Positions 17,250 to 26,931 of a stretch of DNA of 64,000 bases are shown one piece after another. Both the position numbers and the translations under genes were made by a program. Numbering within the stretch: the first letter of the stretch is position 1; every line of letters begins with the position of its first letter. The notes under the pieces were generated by a model, which was not told where the DNA came from, searched no databases, and saw nothing but the letters and a program-made list of their open reading frames with translations. The stretch comes from Actinomadura violacea. Lineage in GTDB: Bacteria > Actinomycetota > Actinomycetes > Streptosporangiales > Streptosporangiaceae. The stretch lies in the NCBI RefSeq assembly GCF_017573465.1, contig NZ_JAGEPF010000005.1:1-64000 (forward strand), given 5' to 3'.

Positions 17250-17726
17250 TCAAGCCCCGTCCGGGACGTGGCGGCGCCGCCTGAGCGCCGCCGCCACGAA
17301 CGAGGCGACCAGCGGCCTGTGGTCCCGCTCGTTCCAGGCGAGCACGAGGCGGCTGGGCGGCGCGTCGCTCACCGGGACGCCGACCAGGCCGTCCGGCACC
17401 GGTTCGACGAGCGAGCGAGGCAGCACGCCGATCATCCGGCCGACCGTGACCATGTGGAACAGTTGCAGTGCGTCGGCGGCCTCGGGGCCGGTGCCGTTGC
17501 CGCCGGGCACGCCCTTCCAGGGCGGCAGCGTCTCGCCGTCCAGATCGGTCAGCCGCACCGAAGAGCGCCCGGCCAGCCGGTGCCCGGACGGGACGATGGC
17601 CACGCGGTCTTCGAGGTGGAGCGTCTCGTGGGCCAGGCCGTCGAGGTCGTCGAGGTCGTCGAGGTCGTCGAGGTCGTCGAGGTCGTCGAACGGCGAGTAC
17701 AGCAGCCCGACGTCGGCGCATGACAC
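17250..17726 (-). pseudogene. LysR-type regulator, effector domain only
   Basis: The frame encodes the latter part of a LysR substrate-binding domain (ADVGLLYSPFDDL near the start, ETLHLEDRVAIVPSGHRLAG, LPRSLVEPVPDGLVGVPV). The DNA-binding helix-turn-helix and hinge are missing, so it cannot work as a regulator. A 9-bp repeat has expanded within the gene and inserts extra Asp-Asp-Leu units after SPFDDL. No trace of the 5' half is seen upstream. Confidence 0.72.
17641..17689. repeat. 9-bp tandem repeat inside the LysR relic
   Basis: About 5.4 perfect copies of TCGAGGTCG encode Asp-Asp-Leu repeats on the minus strand. Relatives of the protein would have a single DDL here, so this looks like slippage expansion. 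Confidence 0.85.
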
Positions 17727-18002
17727 ACGTTAGAGCGGACCGCGACACCTCACGCGCGCTGGATTCGATCCGGGAAGAGATGCAGGCGGCGATGTCCGAC
17801 CATGGCTCCTAGCGGGGCCGGTCTGGTTTCGCGGCCTTCCTGAGGAGGGGCTCTGCTGGGAGCGGCGGATTTCCGAGCTCGCCGGGACGGGCGGCAATTT
17901 CCCGGACACGCTCCAGATCGTGGCTTGGCGCGGCCACGTGGAGGAGGTCCTGGCCTGGCTGCGGGCCCGCGCCGCATCAGGCCGAAACGACGCCTCGGAG
18001 CT

Positions 18003-18041
18003 CATGGCCCGCGCCCTGCGTGACGCAGGGCGCGGGCCATG
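18003..18041. terminator. Perfect 19-bp-arm palindrome downstream of the STAS operon
   Basis: CATGGCCCGCGCCCTGCGT is followed by one base (G18022) and then its exact reverse complement. It lies 62 bp beyond the stop of the minus-strand STAS operon and could end its transcript, though no T-tract follows. On the plus strand the same bases close a short coding-looking frame ending at the TGA 18040-18042. Confidence 0.6.
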
Positions 18042-18103
18042 AGGCGATCATCTGGTACCGGCGGGCCGGAGCCGAGACGCAGTGACCTCGGCGGATGGCT
18101 CGC

Positions 18104-18526
18104 CTATCGGTGGGGCGGGTGGGGCCCGGCCTGGTGGACCGTGATCGCGGTCTCCACCGAAGGGTAGATCGGGATGATCCGGGTGAAGCCGGTGGTCCGC
18201 AGGACCTGGCGGACGCGCTGGTTCACCGCGGCGACGGCGATCGTGCCTCGGTGAGTCGTGCCTCGGTGAACGGTGCGGTCGCCGGCATCTGCGCGGTCTG
18301 AGGGTTGCAGGAGGCGGTGGAGCCCGGCCAGCACGCTGAGCCCGTTGGAGTCGACGAACTCGACGCGGGCGAAGTCCAGGATGAGGTGGTCGGCGCCGTC
18401 ACCGATCAGAGCGGCCAGGTGGCCGCGCAGCTGGGCGGCCGAGGCGACGTCCAGGTCACCGGTCAACGCCACGATCGCCAGGCCGGCACCCGCGGGCGGG
18501 AATCGGCTTTCCACGCTCAACGTCAT
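18104..18526 (-). CDS. STAS-domain anti-sigma-factor antagonist
   Basis: A 140-residue SpoIIAA-like protein. GDLDVASAAQLRGHL near 23-38 and the phosphorylation region ARVEFVDSNGLSVLAGLH near 53-70 are typical, with Ser60 the likely target of an anti-sigma kinase. The 20 or so residues after 75 are an insertion rich in Asp, Arg, Thr and His. Its ATG overlaps the stop of the preceding STAS gene as ATGA, so the two are made together. No anti-sigma kinase or sigma factor gene is adjacent; partners must be encoded elsewhere. Confidence 0.88.
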   Translation of the reverse strand: MTLSVESRFPPAGAGLAIVALTGDLDVASAAQLRGHLAALIGDGADHLILDFARVEFVDSNGLSVLAGLHRLLQPSDRADAGDRTVHRGTTHRGTIAVAAVNQRVRQVLRTTGFTRIIPIYPSVETAITVHQAGPHPPHR

Positions 18527-18954
18527 GACGCCCCCGGGCCGGTCGGCATCGCGGCGTCCCCCGCGGTGGGCTGCGCGATGCGGCGCAGGGCGTGCCGGAG
18601 GGTGGGACTGACGCCGATGTGGGCGTCCAGTCCGGTGCGGGCCAGGATCCGGCGGCACACCTCGGGCGGCCGTGCCACGACCAGGTCCCCGCCGCGGGCG
18701 CGGACCGACTTCCAGAGCGCGACCAGGGCGTTCAGGCCGGAGGAGTCGCAGAAGGTCACCTGGTCCAGGTCCAGCACGATCCGCAGGCGGGCGAGCGACG
18801 CCGCCGCCGAGATCGCCTGGTCGCGCAGCGCGTCGGCGGTGAACACGTCGATCTCTCCGTGAACGTGCACCATCGTGCATCCCGGGGCGCGTTCGGTCCG
18901 GATCCGCAACCGGCCTTGCGGTGCCCCTTGTGAGGGAGCGGACGTCTGTGTCAT
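18523..18954 (-). CDS. STAS-domain anti-sigma-factor antagonist
   Basis: A 143-residue protein with one STAS domain (HGEIDVFTADALRDQ near 32-46 and LDLDQVTFCDSSGLNALVAL near 61-80, with the candidate phospho-serine in DSSG). Such proteins free a sigma factor by binding its anti-sigma kinase when unphosphorylated. It is the first gene of a two-gene operon with GGGAGGTG before the start at 18954. A third, frameshifted STAS gene lies 1 kb away on the same strand, so the locus once held three. Confidence 0.9.
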   Translation of the reverse strand: MTQTSAPSQGAPQGRLRIRTERAPGCTMVHVHGEIDVFTADALRDQAISAAASLARLRIVLDLDQVTFCDSSGLNALVALWKSVRARGGDLVVARPPEVCRRILARTGLDAHIGVSPTLRHALRRIAQPTAGDAAMPTGPGAS

Positions 18955-19258
18955 CCCCGCTTCACCTCCCGTGTTGCCGGACTGCCTACCCGCCCGTAAC
19001 CGGACCACTCGCGATCAACGAAGACAAACACTCAATGTGATCTACGAAACTCTGCAGTGATCGAGGTAGATTTTCGAGGGAGAGATGGGTACTGTTCCTG
19101 TCATCGAAGAGAGACAAGTCCATGAGAAGCGGCAGAGGACGAACTGCCGGCAGGTATGGATGACACCGGCCGGGCGTGCCGGGGCCGACGCAGTGCAAGG
19201 GGCTCCGGCAGCCGGCCGACCCGGTGCCCAGAGGGACATCGGGAGCGGCACAACGCAG

Positions 19259-19287
19259 GAAACACGCAGTACCGAAACACGCAGTAC
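19259..19287. repeat. Two 14-bp direct repeats upstream of the MerR gene
   Basis: GAAACACGCAGTAC occurs at 19259-19272 and 19274-19287, a 15-bp period. It lies about 280 bp before the MerR gene, in the 612-bp gap that separates it from the STAS operon. It could be a regulator site. Confidence 0.4.
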
Positions 19288-19491
19288 AGGTAGTGATGTC
19301 GAGGAAAGGAGGGTTCGACGCCATCGGGATCGCCCGCTGCAGGCTCCAGTCACGCCGCGCGGGTACCGCAGCTCCACGGATTGGACGGTGGTCTACGGTC
19401 ACGCATACGCGATCCCCGCGTCCCCGCCCCCGTTCGGGCGGCCGGCGCGGAAGACCGGCTCGTCAGAGCCGGTAGGTGGTGTTGTACCTCT

Positions 19492-19524
19492 GGGCCCCGG
19501 TGCCGCAGTCCGGCACCGGGGCCC
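19492..19524 (+). terminator. Strong hairpin in the leader of the MerR gene
   Basis: GGGCCCCGGTGCCG, a five-base loop, then its exact complement, ending 42 bp before the MerR start codon. It could end a transcript coming from the left or attenuate the MerR gene. No T-tract follows. Confidence 0.5.
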
Positions 19525-19566
19525 CTGTTGTCGTCGCTGCCGACCAACGGCAGTACGGAAGGTTCA

Positions 19567-19977
19567 GTGAACGCATCCCAGCCGGCCCGGGCCGGCGACC
19601 GGCAGGACCAGCAGCACCCCCAAGCAATCGGGCAGGACCCCTCCGGCGGCCTCGAGGGCAAGTTCGACGATGAGGACTACCCGGCCTACAGCATGGGCCG
19701 CGCCGCCGAGATGCTGGGCGTCACCCCGGCGTTCCTCCGCAGCCTGGACACCGCCCGGCTGATCGTCCCGCAACGCTCGTCCGGCGGGCACCGCCGCTAC
19801 TCCCGCTACCAGCTCCGCCTGGCGCAACGCGCCCGCGACCTGATCGACGAAGGAACCGCACTGGAGGCGGCCTGCCGCATCATCATCCTGGAAGACCAAC
19901 TCGCCGAAGCCAGACGAATCAACGCCGAACTACAGCAGCATCGTCCGCCGCAGAACCCACCTCAGGCCCCGGCGTAG
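19567..19977 (+). CDS. MerR-like helix-turn-helix regulator
   Basis: A 136-residue protein with a MerR-type winged helix at about 43-110 (YSMGRAAEMLGVTPAFLRS, then GGHRRYSRYQLRLAQRARDL). A short helical C terminus follows (ILEDQLAEARRINAEL) with no effector domain. This short form is widespread in Streptomyces-like genomes, where members are often linked to stress or sigma circuits. Adjacent STAS genes support such a link here, but that is inference. The GTG start follows GGAAGG. Confidence 0.85.
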   Translation: MNASQPARAGDRQDQQHPQAIGQDPSGGLEGKFDDEDYPAYSMGRAAEMLGVTPAFLRSLDTARLIVPQRSSGGHRRYSRYQLRLAQRARDLIDEGTALEAACRIIILEDQLAEARRINAELQQHRPPQNPPQAPA

Positions 19978-19985
19978 ACAAGGGT

Positions 19986-20355
19986 TCAGCCGCCGACGTC
20001 GATCGGGCGGACAATCAGGCAGGCATCGGAACCGGCGCCCGCCGGCGCGCCGATCCTCCAGCCACCCTGGGCGCCGGCTACAGCCCGCTCACCCGCTAGG
20101 ACGGTGGGGTCGGTCAGCCCGCCGAACTCCAGAACCCGACCGATGGCCGGCCGCGCGTTGCGGACCTGCAGGACCGCGCCCTTGCGGCGCAGCTGCTTGC
20201 GAGCCCAGATCATGACCGACAGGCCGGTGCAGTCGATCAACTCCAGCCCGGACGGCTCCAGCACCAGGACCCTGGGACAGTCGGCCAACGCCCCCGCCCA
20301 CTCGGGCGCGGAACCAGTCCTGGCCGGACATGTCCAGCTCGCCCACCAGCAGCAT
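19986..20355 (-). pseudogene. STAS-domain protein with a frameshift
   Basis: The N-terminal strand MLLVGELDMSGQDWFRAR is in one frame; the remainder (ADCPRVLVLEPSGLELIDCTG and onward) is in another. The break falls in a G-rich run near 20290-20300. The two together make one plausible STAS protein of about 123 residues with its phosphorylatable region altered to ELIDCTG. It is a pseudogene as read; a single sequencing error could also explain it. Confidence 0.6.
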
Positions 20356-20427
20356 CAGTGTCGTCTACCAAGGCAGCGCTACTGCCGCTGCGCTCCTCAT
20401 CCGGCTTCGCTCGTGAGGAAGGAGGAC

Positions 20428-21643
<1,216 letters not shown>

Positions 21644-22132
21644 TCAGGCGATCGACAGGAACGCGAACGCGGACGAGCGCTGGGTCTCGCGCTCGTCCAT
21701 GAACCGTTCGCGAGCGTCGACGGTCATCGGGCCACGCCGGAACGGGCGAACGCACGCGGTCAGCAGCACTTCCCGGCGGGATCGAGCGGCGTGTTCCCAT
21801 TCGGCGGTGACGTGCGTGCTCGAGGCCAGGTGCTCATCGTCGCCCCAGCGGAGCTCGACGAAATGGCCGGGGTTCACCACGACCCGCGCGGTCGTCGTCG
21901 TGAGCTGGTCGGGAGCGTGCAGCATCTCCCCGACGTGCAGGCCGTGGGCCTTCAGGAGCGCGGCCATACCGAGAATCGCGGCGCTGACGCCGCGGTCTGT
22001 GCCGCCGGTGGTGTAGAGCAGCAGGAACGGGTAGTCGCCGCTGTCTTCGGGGGACGGGCCGACCCATCCGGTCAGAGCGATCCCACCGAATTCACGCGGG
22101 TCGATTACAGGGTCGTTGGCTCTCGGGGACAT
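21644..22132 (-). CDS. Hypothetical protein, 162 residues
   Basis: I do not recognise this protein. It is cytosolic by composition, opens MSPRANDPVIDPREFGG and contains a Tyr/Phe-rich strand (GDYPFLLLYTTGG) followed by a helix (SAAILGMAALLKAHGL). It has one cysteine (ACVRPF) and no signal or membrane segment. Third-position GC is consistent with real coding. It is separated from the M28 peptidase gene by about 135 bp and the two point the same way, but no link in function is evident. Confidence 0.65.
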   Translation of the reverse strand: MSPRANDPVIDPREFGGIALTGWVGPSPEDSGDYPFLLLYTTGGTDRGVSAAILGMAALLKAHGLHVGEMLHAPDQLTTTTARVVVNPGHFVELRWGDDEHLASSTHVTAEWEHAARSRREVLLTACVRPFRRGPMTVDARERFMDERETQRSSAFAFLSIA

Positions 22133-22268
22133 CGTCTGATCTTATGAGCCCTCGCCGGGGTCGGGCCTGCTCTATCGTGAACGGCCATGACTCCCGACGC
22201 GGCCGGCGTTGACGCGCCCGCTAGCGACCCCGTGGAGCTCGCGCTCTGTCTCGCGGAGCGGCTCCTTC

Positions 22269-24551
22269 CTACCGCAGGTCGTAGGTGCGGGTCACGGCGG
22301 TCAGGTCGCCGTCCTCACGCGTGGAGGGCACCAGATCGCGCGGCGGCGGCACGAAGCCGGGCACGGTCGTGAGACCGGTCGTCTCCGCGATCGCGGTGAG
22401 CCGCCGGCCGCCCGGTACCCGCACGCTGATCGAGGCGCCGCCGGCGGGGAGGCCGCGGAAGCGGACCTCGCCCGGCCAGGTCTTGGGTCGTGTCCCGTCG
22501 ACCGCCACCCGTGCGGGCCTGGAGCCCGGTACAGCCGCTGACGCCTCGGTGATCGGGCGGTCGAAGCGCAGCGTCACCGAGCGGGCGCCGCGTCCGGCCC
22601 TCACCCGCAGCCGGACGAGGTCGCCGTCGCGGGAGACGATCTGGACCCTGGGCCCGGCCGCCCGCATCGGCTGAGCCGGACCCGTCCACCGCAGGTTGCG
22701 CGCGTATCCGGGCGGGAGCCCGCCCTGGTCGTGGCCGGACACGTACCGCCGGGTCCAGGAACCGGGATCCGCGTCACCGCTCACCCAGTGCGCGGTGCCG
22801 CTGTCGGCGTTCATCACGTAGGCCAGGTGGGTGCGGCGGGGGCGCGTCTGGTCGTAGGTCTCGGCGGTCATCCCGGTCACGGCAAGCGCGACGGCGAGCG
22901 CGAGGGCCGACGGCACGGCGAGCGCGGCCCGCCGCTCGGGCAGAACGAGTTCGGCGAGGGGAAGCAGCGTTAGCCCGAACAGTGCCAGCGCCAGTGCGGG
23001 CACGCCCGCCAGCGCGAGCCCCATGCCGTCGAAGGCCGCCTGCGCCCACGCGGGCAGCAGCAATCCGGGGACAACGAGCCCGAGCATCAGCGCCGCAAGC
23101 CGCCCGCGTGGCAGCAGGACGGCACCGAGGCCGCCCAGCGCGCACGCTAGAGCGGGCAGCGTGCACAGGAACGCGGCGCCCGGCGCGGCCCACGTGAGCA
23201 GGACGCCCAAACCCGTCGGCCAGGCGAGCGCGCCGACCGCGAGCGCAGCCGGGCCGAGCCTCCGGCGCAGCGGGACGTACCACAGCGACAGCGCGAGCAC
23301 GGCCAGCGCGGCGACGGCGGCCCGGTAGGGCACCGGCCGGTGCAGCAGGCCGCCCATCGTGTCGTAGTCGGGGCGCACGCCCGCCAGGACGCTCCACAGC
23401 ACCTGTGCCAGTACGGCCGCCAGCAGCAGCGGCAGGATCGCGGACACCGCAGCGATCAGCATGCGCGGCAGGCTCGCGAGCCGCCGTTTCCGCACTGCCG
23501 CGACCAGCCCGCCGAACGCCAGGACCGACAGGACGGTCAGCACCGGCACCAGCGCCCCCGGGTAGGTCACCATCACCCCGGGCAGCCGGAAGTAGGTCGC
23601 GTCGCCCCGCCCCTCCAGGTCGGCCAGATCGGTGTTCCCGAGCGTGCGGGTGAGGGCGAGCATGGTGGCGCCGTGGTGCTGGAGGCTGCCCCGATCGAGG
23701 TTGCCGATTGAGTCCGTGGCCGTGTGGTAGTGGGAACCGCGCTGGATCCAGGCGAAGTTCATGCCGCGGAACCCGGCCTCGGACAGCGGGGTGAAGTCGG
23801 TGTTGTTCGGCAGCATCCGGTAGAGCTCGACCATCGAGGAGTCACCGTGCGGCCTCGGCGCCGCGTCCGCGAACGCGCTGACCAGCCGGGCATTGTTCCG
23901 GGTCGTCTCGAACATCAGCGTGGGCCCGCCCGCCCCACGCGCTTCGAAGTTGAGGAGCACGCCCTTGGCCCGGCCGAGCGGATGCTCCCGGACGAACGCC
24001 TCGGCGCCGAGCACGCCGTCCTCCTCCCCGTCCGACAGCAGCAGGACCAGGTCGTTGCGCAGCGGGCCGCGCTCCCGCAGCGCGCGGGCAGTCTCCAGGA
24101 TCGCGGCCACGGCCGCACCGTCGTCGGACGCGCCGGGCCCCATCGCCGCGGAGTCGTAGTGCGCGGCCAGCATGATCGTCCCGGTGGGGTCGCTGCCCGG
24201 GAGCGTGGCGACCACGTTCTCCACCCGCCCGAACGTCGCCAGCCCCGCCCCCGAGGAGGCACCGACCGCACGCTGCACCTGCACGCCGAACCCTTCGGTG
24301 CGCAGGCGCTCGACGAGGTAGTCGCGTGTCCTCGCGCTCGCCGCACTGCCGATCGGCCGCGGTTCGGTGGCGAACCGGCCGAGGTGGCCGAGGGCTCGCG
24401 CGGCACTGAACTCGTCCGCCCGAGCGTCCACAGGCAGCGGGCGCGGTGGGCCGTCCGCCGTCGTCGCGGCGAACACGACCACGCCGAGGGCCAGCAATCC
24501 GAGAACGCCGGCGAGTACGCGGCGTGGTGCGTCGAGCAATTTCTCCGTCAC
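22269..24551 (-). CDS. Membrane-anchored M28-family metallopeptidase
   Basis: A 760-residue zinc aminopeptidase-like protein. One N-terminal membrane helix (about 11-30) leads to an extracytoplasmic M28 domain with the zinc ligands in place: His131 and Asp133 of AAHYDS, Asp143/Asp144 of SDDGA, Glu176/Glu177 of GEEDG, and a later His in RGSHYHTATD. A block of about eight hydrophobic segments (roughly 350-585) and a C-terminal beta-rich domain follow, the layout of Fxna/ERMP1-like M28 peptidases. The GTG start at 24551 is favoured because the longer frame adds only unconserved residues. It is probably a single gene; the physiological substrate is unknown. Confidence 0.92.
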   Translation of the reverse strand: MTEKLLDAPRRVLAGVLGLLALGVVVFAATTADGPPRPLPVDARADEFSAARALGHLGRFATEPRPIGSAASARTRDYLVERLRTEGFGVQVQRAVGASSGAGLATFGRVENVVATLPGSDPTGTIMLAAHYDSAAMGPGASDDGAAVAAILETARALRERGPLRNDLVLLLSDGEEDGVLGAEAFVREHPLGRAKGVLLNFEARGAGGPTLMFETTRNNARLVSAFADAAPRPHGDSSMVELYRMLPNNTDFTPLSEAGFRGMNFAWIQRGSHYHTATDSIGNLDRGSLQHHGATMLALTRTLGNTDLADLEGRGDATYFRLPGVMVTYPGALVPVLTVLSVLAFGGLVAAVRKRRLASLPRMLIAAVSAILPLLLAAVLAQVLWSVLAGVRPDYDTMGGLLHRPVPYRAAVAALAVLALSLWYVPLRRRLGPAALAVGALAWPTGLGVLLTWAAPGAAFLCTLPALACALGGLGAVLLPRGRLAALMLGLVVPGLLLPAWAQAAFDGMGLALAGVPALALALFGLTLLPLAELVLPERRAALAVPSALALAVALAVTGMTAETYDQTRPRRTHLAYVMNADSGTAHWVSGDADPGSWTRRYVSGHDQGGLPPGYARNLRWTGPAQPMRAAGPRVQIVSRDGDLVRLRVRAGRGARSVTLRFDRPITEASAAVPGSRPARVAVDGTRPKTWPGEVRFRGLPAGGASISVRVPGGRRLTAIAETTGLTTVPGFVPPPRDLVPSTREDGDLTAVTRTYDLR

Positions 24552-24969
24552 GCGACCCGACGCTAGGCCCGCCCGCACGGGCCCGGAATGGGGTGCGCAA
24601 CCCCGTCGGGCTGCGGTTTTCCGCACCCCTTTCTTGTTGACCCTCTCAAGGTGCGGATCGAACCGGCGGCGATGTCCAGGGGGCGCACTTGCCGAGGTGG
24701 AGCCGGGCGGCGGTCGCCGAGCTGACCGACCATGCGCGCGGGGAGCGTCATCCGGCCCGGGTGGTGCACGGGGCCACGATGCGGGTCAACCCGGTGCGGC
24801 CAGTGCCGGGGGCCGCTCCTGCTCGTCGGGCCGGGGGCGGTCGGGCCCGCGGGCGTGCTCGTCGCCGCTGGTCCTGGAGTTCGCCGGGGTCGTGCGGGTG
24901 ATGACGCGCGGGCCGAGCGCGACCAGGGTCACCTCGGCGAGCGCGACGCCGCCGAACTCTTGGCGCTTG
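24552..24969. other. No recognisable gene
   Basis: About 420 bases between the peptidase start and the phosphatase stop. GGGGTGCG and CGCACCCC near 24592-24632 could pair across a loop of about 24 bases. A short plus-strand frame from 24689 is not recognisable. Confidence 0.4.
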
Positions 24970-25425
24970 TCAGCGGTCGGGGACGACCTGCGGGAAACGG
25001 CTCACCCATCGGCGCTGCCAAGGGGTTTCCACGGCTTTGGGGTGATGGTGCGCGCGGGCCCAGTCGGTCGCGTCGGCGGCGTCCACCCCGGACAGGATGG
25101 CCAGGCAGGCGATGACCGTGCCCGTGCGGCCGACGCCGCCGCCGCACGCGACCTCGGCCGACAGACCGGAACGCGCCTGTTCGTGCAGGTGATGGATCTG
25201 CCGGACGGCCTCGTCGGAGTCGCGGGGCAGCAGGAAGTCGGGCCAGTCGATCCAGACGTGGGGCCAGGACAGCGCGGCCTCGTGGCGGCGGCGCAACCGG
25301 CCGGACCCGAGGTAGAGGCCGACGTCGGGCCTGGGCCCTTCGGGCAGCGGACGGCGCAGGCCGCGGCCGCGGATGTAGGTTCCGTCGGGCAGGCGGACGG
25401 CCCCCTGCAGCAGGGAAGTGTTCAT
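24970..25425 (-). CDS. Protein-tyrosine-phosphatase-like protein
   Basis: A 151-residue protein with the cysteine-phosphatase signature CxxxxxR: Cys94-GGGVG-Arg100 followed by Thr-Gly-Thr. The candidate general acid, Asp60 or Asp63, lies in WIDWPDFLLP. It would remove phosphate from tyrosine, or from another small phosphorylated substrate, through a cysteinyl-phosphate intermediate. Its ATG overlaps the stop of the CGNR gene as ATGA, so the two form a coupled operon. Pairing of a phosphatase with a CGNR zinc-finger protein is not an arrangement I can tie to a known pathway. Confidence 0.87.
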   Translation of the reverse strand: MNTSLLQGAVRLPDGTYIRGRGLRRPLPEGPRPDVGLYLGSGRLRRRHEAALSWPHVWIDWPDFLLPRDSDEAVRQIHHLHEQARSGLSAEVACGGGVGRTGTVIACLAILSGVDAADATDWARAHHHPKAVETPWQRRWVSRFPQVVPDR

Positions 25426-25994
25426 CGGATCAGGCCCCTTTCATGGTGGCGTGCGCGGTGGTTGGCGACGTTGACGCGGTTGCCGCACAGGTCGGGCATG
25501 CAGTAGAGGCGCCTTCCGGCCCGGCTGATGTCGGCGAACACGCCTCGGCAGCCAGGGGCCGCACACGGACGGAAACGCCGGTGCCCCAGCGTTCGCACGA
25601 CGCCCAGAATGCCGATGGCGACAAGCGCGGCGAGTTCGTCGGCGAGGCCGGCTCCCGGCGCGGTGGGGATCAGCCATTCCCAATGGCCCGTGTCCCGCCG
25701 TTCCAGCGTCGGGGCCAGCCCGGCGCGGCGGATCAGCACGGTCGCGCCCGCGACCGCCTGGCCGGCGGTCTCGGTCTCGATGATCCCCCGCACCTCGCGG
25801 CGCAGGAAGTGCACCTGCCGGACATCCTCGTCGGTGAGCGGGCCCTCGCGTCGCAGCCGGTGCTCGGCGAGGAAGGCCGCCAGCGCGATCGGATCGGGCA
25901 GCGTGTCTCCGCTGGTCCGCACGGTGGGCGAGGTGGCTACCAGATCGTTGGCGACCACCATCCCCCAACTGTAGTCATCAATGGGGATCTTCAC
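25422..25994 (-). CDS. CGNR zinc-finger protein (ABATE-type)
   Basis: A 190-residue protein whose C-terminal zinc finger has the diagnostic motif: RPCAAPGCRG, a second pair of cysteines, then CGNRVNVANHRAR. The preceding 130 residues form the helical ABATE-like region. Members are presumed transcription regulators of stress or antibiotic response, though few have been tested. The GTG start at 25994 has GGAGGTGTC just before it; an ATG 11 codons later is less well placed. It is the first gene of an operon with the phosphatase. Confidence 0.88.
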   Translation of the reverse strand: MKIPIDDYSWGMVVANDLVATSPTVRTSGDTLPDPIALAAFLAEHRLRREGPLTDEDVRQVHFLRREVRGIIETETAGQAVAGATVLIRRAGLAPTLERRDTGHWEWLIPTAPGAGLADELAALVAIGILGVVRTLGHRRFRPCAAPGCRGVFADISRAGRRLYCMPDLCGNRVNVANHRARHHERGLIR

Positions 25995-26075
25995 GACACC
26001 TCCAGGTAATGGTCATAGTAGCGCTATAACCCTTACTCGGTGCCGGCTCTGGGCGAGGCCGCCGAGACTGCAGCC

Positions 26076-26324
26076 CGGGCGAACAGCCTCCAGCGGCTCA
26101 TCCAGTACGAGCGGCCCCGGCGCGTGTAGCAGCACTGTGGCCAGACCGATCTTCTTGCGCATGCCGGTCGAGTACTCCAGCCGTTCGGGCATGGACAGCC
26201 CGTCGGGCAGCGCGCCGATCAGCTCCTTGGCCCGCGCGATGTCGGCCCACACATCGCGGCCGAAGATCTCGGCCCGCCCGCCGTCGGGGCGCGGCAGCCC
26301 GACCGCCATCGACAGGGCCGTCGT
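26076..26324 (-). pseudogene. ABC transporter ATPase, internally deleted
   Basis: About 83 codons match a DrrA-like ATPase: the stretch after the P-loop (LSMAVGLPRPDGG, then LIGALPDGLSMPERL), a signature-like YSTGMRKKIGLA and Walker B LVLDEPLEAV. The Walker A lysine region is absent, and roughly 50 residues between PERL and YSTG are deleted. It cannot hydrolyse ATP. No permease is nearby. Confidence 0.75.
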
Positions 26325-26372
26325 CGGAGGCCGGATCTTGACCGAAAACGAGAACACGTTACAGTTTCTGCC

Positions 26373-26810
26373 ATGACCGCAGTCACTTGGGACGCGCCGG
26401 ACGGCGACCACCCCGCGCGCCGGGCGGTACGCGCGGCGATGGCCGCAGCCGCCGGTGGGCGCAAGCAGGAGTGGCTCGCGCTGTTCGGCCCGGACGCCGT
26501 CATCGAGGACCCCGTCGGCCCCTCGATGCTCGATCCCGAGGGCAAGGGGCACCGGGGGCCGGACGGGATCGAGCGGTTCTGGGACGAGAACATCGCCCGG
26601 GTGCGCAAGTTCCACTTCCGGGTGAGCGACTCATTCGCCAACGGCCCCGCCTGCGCCAACGTCGTCACCATCACCGCGACGCTGGACGGCGGGACCACCA
26701 TGACGATCGACTGCCTGACCGTCTACACCGTCGATGACGACGGCCTGATCACCTCGTTCCGCGCCCACTGGGAGCCGGATCGCGTGATGGCCTCCCTGAC
26801 CTCGCCCTAG
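26373..26810 (+). CDS. SnoaL/ketosteroid-isomerase-like protein
   Basis: A 145-residue NTF2-fold protein (RAAMAAAAGGRKQEWLALFG, DAVIEDPVGPS, then IERFWDENIARV). Proteins with this layout are annotated as steroid-isomerase-like or limonene-epoxide-hydrolase-like; the pocket residues do not settle the reaction. Its start is about 50 bp from the relic of an ABC ATPase on the other strand. It is a single gene without signal peptide. Confidence 0.87.
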   Translation: MTAVTWDAPDGDHPARRAVRAAMAAAAGGRKQEWLALFGPDAVIEDPVGPSMLDPEGKGHRGPDGIERFWDENIARVRKFHFRVSDSFANGPACANVVTITATLDGGTTMTIDCLTVYTVDDDGLITSFRAHWEPDRVMASLTSP

Positions 26811-26931
26811 GTCAGGCTCCTGCCCGCTGACCACACCGCCGGTGTGGTGTGTTCGACGCCGAGAAGCTGACGCGGTGGCCAGCAGGCGAGGTGACGCACG
26901 CCGAACGTCGCCCCGATCGGGTGCGGGTGGT

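Noticed and set aside
22187..22270. Possible N-terminal piece of a plus-strand gene (MTPDAAGVDAPASDPVELAL)
   Set aside because: Protein-like start but only about 28 codons before it runs into the 3' end of the M28 gene; too short to assign.
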